The notes beneath the pieces were generated by a model. The model was not told the origin of the DNA, ran no database searches, and saw only the letters and a list, made by a program, of their open reading frames with translations. A DNA stretch of 7,078 nucleotides, from contig CAMELY010000070.1 of assembly GCA_945926565.1 (NCBI GenBank), positions 1 to 7,078 of the forward strand. Reading direction: 5' to 3'. Origin of the DNA: an uncultured Clostridia bacterium. GTDB taxonomy: Bacteria > Bacillota > Clostridia > Oscillospirales > Oscillospiraceae. The translations under genes were made by a program, and so were the position numbers. Positions 5,466-7,078 of the stretch are shown here, piece after piece. The first letter of the stretch is position 1. The number at the start of each line of letters is the position of its first letter.

Positions 5466-6599
5466 ATGAAGTTGGAATGGAAAAGCGGCCTGCGGCTGGG
5501 CGTCTGCCTCTTTGGACTCTTTCTGCTGATTCACTATTGGGATCAGTTGGCCGGTCTGGGCAGTCTGGCCCTCCAGGTGGCCTGGCCGCTGATGCTGGGC
5601 CTTGTCCTGGCCTATGTGGTCAATATCCCTATGGCCTTTTATGAGCGCCACTTTCCCACCTCCGGCCCTGCCTGGCTGCAAAAGCTGCGCCGCCCTGTCT
5701 GCCTGGTGCTGTCGGTGCTCAGTGTGCTGGCCATTGTGGTGCTCATCGTCCGGATGATTCTCCCTGAGCTGGTCTCCTGCGTCACTCTGCTGCTGGAGCA
5801 GCTCCCCGGCGCCCTCAACGCGGTGGCTGCCCAGTTGGAGACCAATTTCCACCTGAGTGACTGGCTCTCCGGGGAGGCAAACAGCCTGTTCCAGGGAGAT
5901 ACTGACTGGCAGAAGCTGATCCAGCAGCTGGTGGATTGGCTGATCTCCGGCTTCGGCGGGGCTATGGCCTCCATCACCGGTCTGATCTCCTCCGTTGTCT
6001 CCGGCACCGTCTCTGTGGTGGTGGCCATGATCTTTTCCATCTATGTCCTCATGGGTAAGGAACGGCTGGGCCGGCAGATCCATCGGCTATTGGATACCTA
6101 TTGTAAGCCCCGCTGGACGGAGAAACTGTACTATGTCCTGGGCACGGTGGACAACTCTTTCCACCGGTTCATTGTGGGCCAGTGTGTGGAGGCGGTCATC
6201 CTGGGCCTGCTGTGCATGATCGGCATGCTGATTTTCCGCTTCCCCTACGCGGTCATGATCGGAACTCTGGTGGGCTTTACCGCCCTGATTCCGGTGGCGG
6301 GCGCCTACATCGGCGCCATTGTGGGCGCGCTGATGATTTTCACGGTATCGCCCCTCCAGGCAGTACTGTTTATCGTCTTCCTGGTGGTGCTCCAGCAGCT
6401 GGAGGGCAACCTGATCTATCCCCGTGTGGTGGGCAGCTCCATCGGACTCCCCGGCATCTGGGTGCTGGCGGCGGTCACCGTAGGCGGCGGCCTGATGGGG
6501 GTGGGCGGCATGCTGCTGGGCCTCCCCCTGACCGCCGCTGTCTATCAGCTTCTCCGGCACGACATGAACCGGCGCAGCGCTCCCGCTCCGGAGACTTGA
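5466..6599 (+). CDS. AI-2E family transporter (PF01594 permease)
   Basis: A 377-residue polytopic membrane protein of the PF01594 family (AI-2E, formerly UPF0118). Members have been linked to export of autoinducer-2 or to Na+(Li+)/H+ antiport, and for most the substrate is unknown. Layout: two helices near the N-terminus (about 9-22 and 32-53), one at 77-98, a polar amphipathic stretch with few membrane residues (about 105-165), then the conserved C-terminal membrane block. Family signatures are GTLVGFTALIPVAGAYIGA (266-284), EGNLIYPRVVG (313-323) with SIGLPGIWVL after it, and GGMLLGLP close to the end. The ATG at 5466 follows GGGAGG by 9 bases. It sits 21 bp after cls and is probably co-transcribed with it. 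The stop codon overlaps the -35 of the next promoter. Its signatures are typical and nothing indicates a special substrate. Confidence 0.92.
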   Translation: MKLEWKSGLRLGVCLFGLFLLIHYWDQLAGLGSLALQVAWPLMLGLVLAYVVNIPMAFYERHFPTSGPAWLQKLRRPVCLVLSVLSVLAIVVLIVRMILPELVSCVTLLLEQLPGALNAVAAQLETNFHLSDWLSGEANSLFQGDTDWQKLIQQLVDWLISGFGGAMASITGLISSVVSGTVSVVVAMIFSIYVLMGKERLGRQIHRLLDTYCKPRWTEKLYYVLGTVDNSFHRFIVGQCVEAVILGLLCMIGMLIFRFPYAVMIGTLVGFTALIPVAGAYIGAIVGALMIFTVSPLQAVLFIVFLVVLQQLEGNLIYPRVVGSSIGLPGIWVLAAVTVGGGLMGVGGMLLGLPLTAAVYQLLRHDMNRRSAPAPET

Positions 6600-6624
6600 C
6601 CCGGCTTTTGCTTTGGGCTATGAT
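6596..6624 (+). promoter_or_regulatory. Sigma-A promoter of the Nudix gene, overlapping the upstream stop codon
   Basis: TTGACC (6596-6601) and TATGAT (6619-6624) are 17 bp apart, each matching consensus at five of six positions. The TGA stop of the preceding gene is part of the -35. The start of transcription would be near 6631, giving a leader of about 27 bases. No terminator separates this gene from the preceding one, so both read-through and independent expression are possible. Confidence 0.72.
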
Positions 6625-6657
6625 TAGACCATCTCATCATAAAGTGGGGAATGTGAT

Positions 6658-7078
6658 ATGACGGCAGAAGAGTTGATGTCCCGCAAGTGGGTGTCCTGGG
6701 CCAAGGAGCTTCAGTCTATCGCCCAGTGCGGCCTGACTTACGGCAAGGATCCCTTTGATCTGGAGCGCTACGCCCGGATCCGGGATATTTCAGCGGAAAT
6801 TCTGGCAGAGTACACCGACCTGCCTCTGGAACAGCTCACCGGATTGTTCTCTGGTGAGCGGGGCTATCAGACCCCCAAGGTCACCACCCGGATCGCCCTG
6901 TTTCTGGACGGAAAGGTGCTGCTGGTTCGGGAGAACGGAGATCTTTGGAACCTCCCCGGGGGCTGGTGCGATGAGAACCGGACTGTTCGGGCCAACGCGG
7001 AAAAGGAGCTGTGGGAGGAGACCGGCATCCGGGGCAGAGCCATCCGCCTGGTGGCCGTTCAGGATCGGAACACCCGCA
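6658..7078 (+). CDS. Nudix hydrolase with Nudix_N_2 domain, 3' end cut by window edge
   Basis: The first 140 residues of a Nudix-family pyrophosphohydrolase of the nucleoside-diphosphate-X type. Residues 1-60 (KWVSWAKELQSIAQCGLTY, then DLERYARIRDISAEIL) match the N-terminal domain PF12535 found in enzymes such as the Bacillus CDP-choline/ADP-ribose pyrophosphatases. The Nudix fold starts at about 74, with LWNLPGGWCDENR leading into the Nudix box at 102-124. The metal-binding glutamates E117, E120 and E121 (KELWEETGI) are kept. The first box Glu is Arg108 and the box Arg is Lys116, both departures from G-x5-E-x7-R-E-U-x-E-E-x-G-U. The start ATG at 6658 has only a weak upstream site (GTGGGGA, 6644-6650); earlier ATG and GTG codons run at once into stops. 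The C-terminal part lies beyond the window. The exact substrate is not determinable; ADP-ribose or CDP-alcohols are family-based guesses. Confidence 0.88.
   Translation, partial: MTAEELMSRKWVSWAKELQSIAQCGLTYGKDPFDLERYARIRDISAEILAEYTDLPLEQLTGLFSGERGYQTPKVTTRIALFLDGKVLLVRENGDLWNLPGGWCDENRTVRANAEKELWEETGIRGRAIRLVAVQDRNTR

Noticed and set aside
4272..6083. Long minus-strand open frame of about 600 codons opposite cls and the AI-2E-family gene
   Set aside because: It crosses two well-recognised genes on the other strand, its composition is typical of antisense GC-rich frames, and no motif is seen.
6620..6640. Inverted repeat ATGAT/ATCAT in the Nudix leader
   Set aside because: Only five base pairs with an 11-base loop, expected by chance and not near a T-run.
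1..7078. Defence system, CRISPR array, mobile element or structured RNA gene
   Set aside because: No regularly spaced repeats, transposase, integrase, toxin-antitoxin pair or recognisable RNA gene was seen. Gaps between genes are short and accounted for by promoters and one terminator.

Overview
The window reads as a stretch of chromosome from a GC-rich, spore-forming member of the Firmicutes, most likely a clostridial gut-type lineage such as Oscillospiraceae. That placement is inference: it rests on a sporulation sigma factor of the SigG type at the left edge, AGGAGG-type ribosome sites, consensus sigma-A promoters, and strong G/C preference at third codon positions. There is no tRNA, rRNA, CRISPR array, insertion sequence or phage gene. 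All genes look intact except the two cut by the window edges.

Layout. (1) Bases 2-607, plus strand: the 3' two thirds or more of a forespore sigma factor (sigG), closed by a perfect 17-bp hairpin terminator (613-660). (2) Bases 661-2359, minus strand: a two-gene operon. A sodium:neurotransmitter-symporter (NSS/SNF) family transporter is followed 25 bp later by a small DUF1622 membrane protein. It is driven by a near-perfect promoter (TTGACA, 18 bp, TATAAT) and has a short leader with a hairpin next to the ribosome site. (3) Bases 2360-2567: a divergent intergenic region of about 208 bp with back-to-back promoters and an 18-bp near-palindrome that is a good candidate operator for the MarR regulator it precedes. 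(4) Bases 2568-3778, plus strand: a MarR-family regulator overlapping by one base (TAATG) a TauE/SafE-family permease. (5) Bases 3837-6599, plus strand: a cardiolipin synthase with two intact HKD motifs and, 21 bp later, an AI-2E-family (PF01594) permease. These may be read through from the MarR-TauE pair, since no terminator lies in the 58-bp gap. (6) Bases 6658-7078, plus strand: the 5' part of a Nudix hydrolase with the N-terminal domain of the nucleoside-diphosphate-X type, with its own promoter overlapping the stop codon of the preceding gene.

How the parts fit. Five of the eight genes encode membrane proteins: three transporters, one small membrane protein and one phospholipid synthase. 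The MarR protein probably controls itself and the TauE-like exporter, whose substrate cannot be read from sequence. The NSS transporter and DUF1622 protein look like a unit. No clearly new multi-gene system is visible. The observations most worth checking are the NSS-DUF1622 pair, the apparently relocated gate arginine in the NSS protein, the MarR operator candidate, and the altered Nudix box.
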